From positions 1-5,189 of the forward strand of contig JANOMP010000361.1 in the NCBI GenBank assembly GCA_031420365.1: 5,189 bases of DNA, given 5' to 3'. The stretch comes from Leadbetterella sp031420365. Its GTDB lineage: Bacteria > Bacteroidota > Bacteroidia > Cytophagales > Spirosomataceae. Below are positions 4,869-5,189 of this stretch, one piece after another. Below the pieces are notes generated by a model that saw nothing but the letters and a program-made list of their open reading frames with translations, searched no databases and had not been told where the DNA came from. Position 1 is the first letter of the stretch, and the number at the start of each line of letters is the position of its first letter. The position numbers and the translations under genes were made by a program.

Positions 4869-5189
4869 ATGAAAAAATTCAAAAAACATCGGGATTTTGG
4901 TTTTTTCGATGCGGATATCCGGATCGAAAAATTGATTAGTTTAGGTGATCCCCTTCACAGGCTATCTCAAGGCATAAACTTTGAGATATTTAGGCCAACC
5001 TTGGAATTGTCTCTTTCCAAATTAGCCAAGGGAGCAGGCGGGCGTCCGCCTTACGATTACGTGATGATGTTCAAAGTACTCATTCTACAACGCTATTTCA
5101 ACCTTTCGGATGATCAGGTAGAGTTTCAGGTTTGCGATAGGATCAGTTTCATGCGTTTTTTGGGCTTAACCATTTCTGATGACATCCCT
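4869..5189 (+). CDS. IS5-family transposase, N-terminal part (runs off the window)
   Basis: Translation from the ATG at 4869 stays open for 107 codons to the last base and encodes MKKFKKHRDFGFF..., with a hydrophilic N-terminus followed by GGRPPYDYVMMFKVL (about 57-71) and NLSDDQVEFQVCDRISFM (about 78-95). This is the DUF772-type N-terminal region that precedes the DDE catalytic domain of IS5-group transposases. The catalytic part is beyond the window, so integrity cannot be judged. It lies on the same strand as the cassette gene, separated by attC-like site 2 and a likely IS left end. It is more GC-rich than the upstream gene, consistent with a separate origin. Confidence 0.85.
   Translation, partial: MKKFKKHRDFGFFDADIRIEKLISLGDPLHRLSQGINFEIFRPTLELSLSKLAKGAGGRPPYDYVMMFKVLILQRYFNLSDDQVEFQVCDRISFMRFLGLTISDDIP

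Overview
The window looks like a piece of a mobile gene-cassette array, most likely from a member of the Bacteroidota. That assignment is an inference from the AT-rich coding sequence, the absence of clear Shine-Dalgarno sites, and the style of the intron reverse transcriptase and IS5-type transposase; no taxonomic marker gene is present.

Layout. (1) Positions ~4-1995, minus strand: an almost complete group II intron. It has a 5' ribozyme part (about 1483-1995), a reverse transcriptase/maturase ORF split by a frameshift at an A-run (460-1482 and 68-460), a recognisable domain V (73-116) and a domain VI hairpin (17-43). Several 14-16 nt hairpin-forming segments of one sequence family lie in the intron, one of them in the tip of domain V. 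(2) Positions 1996-2125: an attC-like recombination site whose outer core (R'') appears to be split by the intron. (3) Positions 2155-4608, plus strand: one large gene for an 817-residue protein with an N-terminal PD-(D/E)XK nuclease-like domain of HsdR type, a central P-loop ATPase and a C-terminal winged-helix-like region, a plausible anti-phage defence protein. (4) Positions 4610-4746: a second attC-like site of the same family. (5) Positions 4747-4786: the start of a following cassette, apparently cut by an IS. (6) Positions 4869-5189: the first 107 codons of an IS5-family transposase that runs off the window.

How the parts fit. The bases just after the first attC-like site (2117-2126) and just before the second (4610-4619) are perfect 10-bp reverse complements. 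That is expected if 2118-4739 is one excisable cassette whose own attC is rebuilt from its two ends on circularisation. The intron lies on the opposite strand to the cassette gene. Its inferred exon junction (ATA|ACAGC on the plus strand) rebuilds the same core as the second site, the pattern known for group IIC-attC introns. I therefore read the window as an integron-like cassette array carrying a defence-like gene and invaded by a group II intron and an IS element. No integron integrase is visible here.

The most unusual points are the family of ~15-nt hairpin inserts inside the intron, including a compensatory base-pair change between copies, the exact A_AAA_AAC heptamer followed by a stop at the reverse-transcriptase frameshift, and the intron sitting inside an attC-like core.
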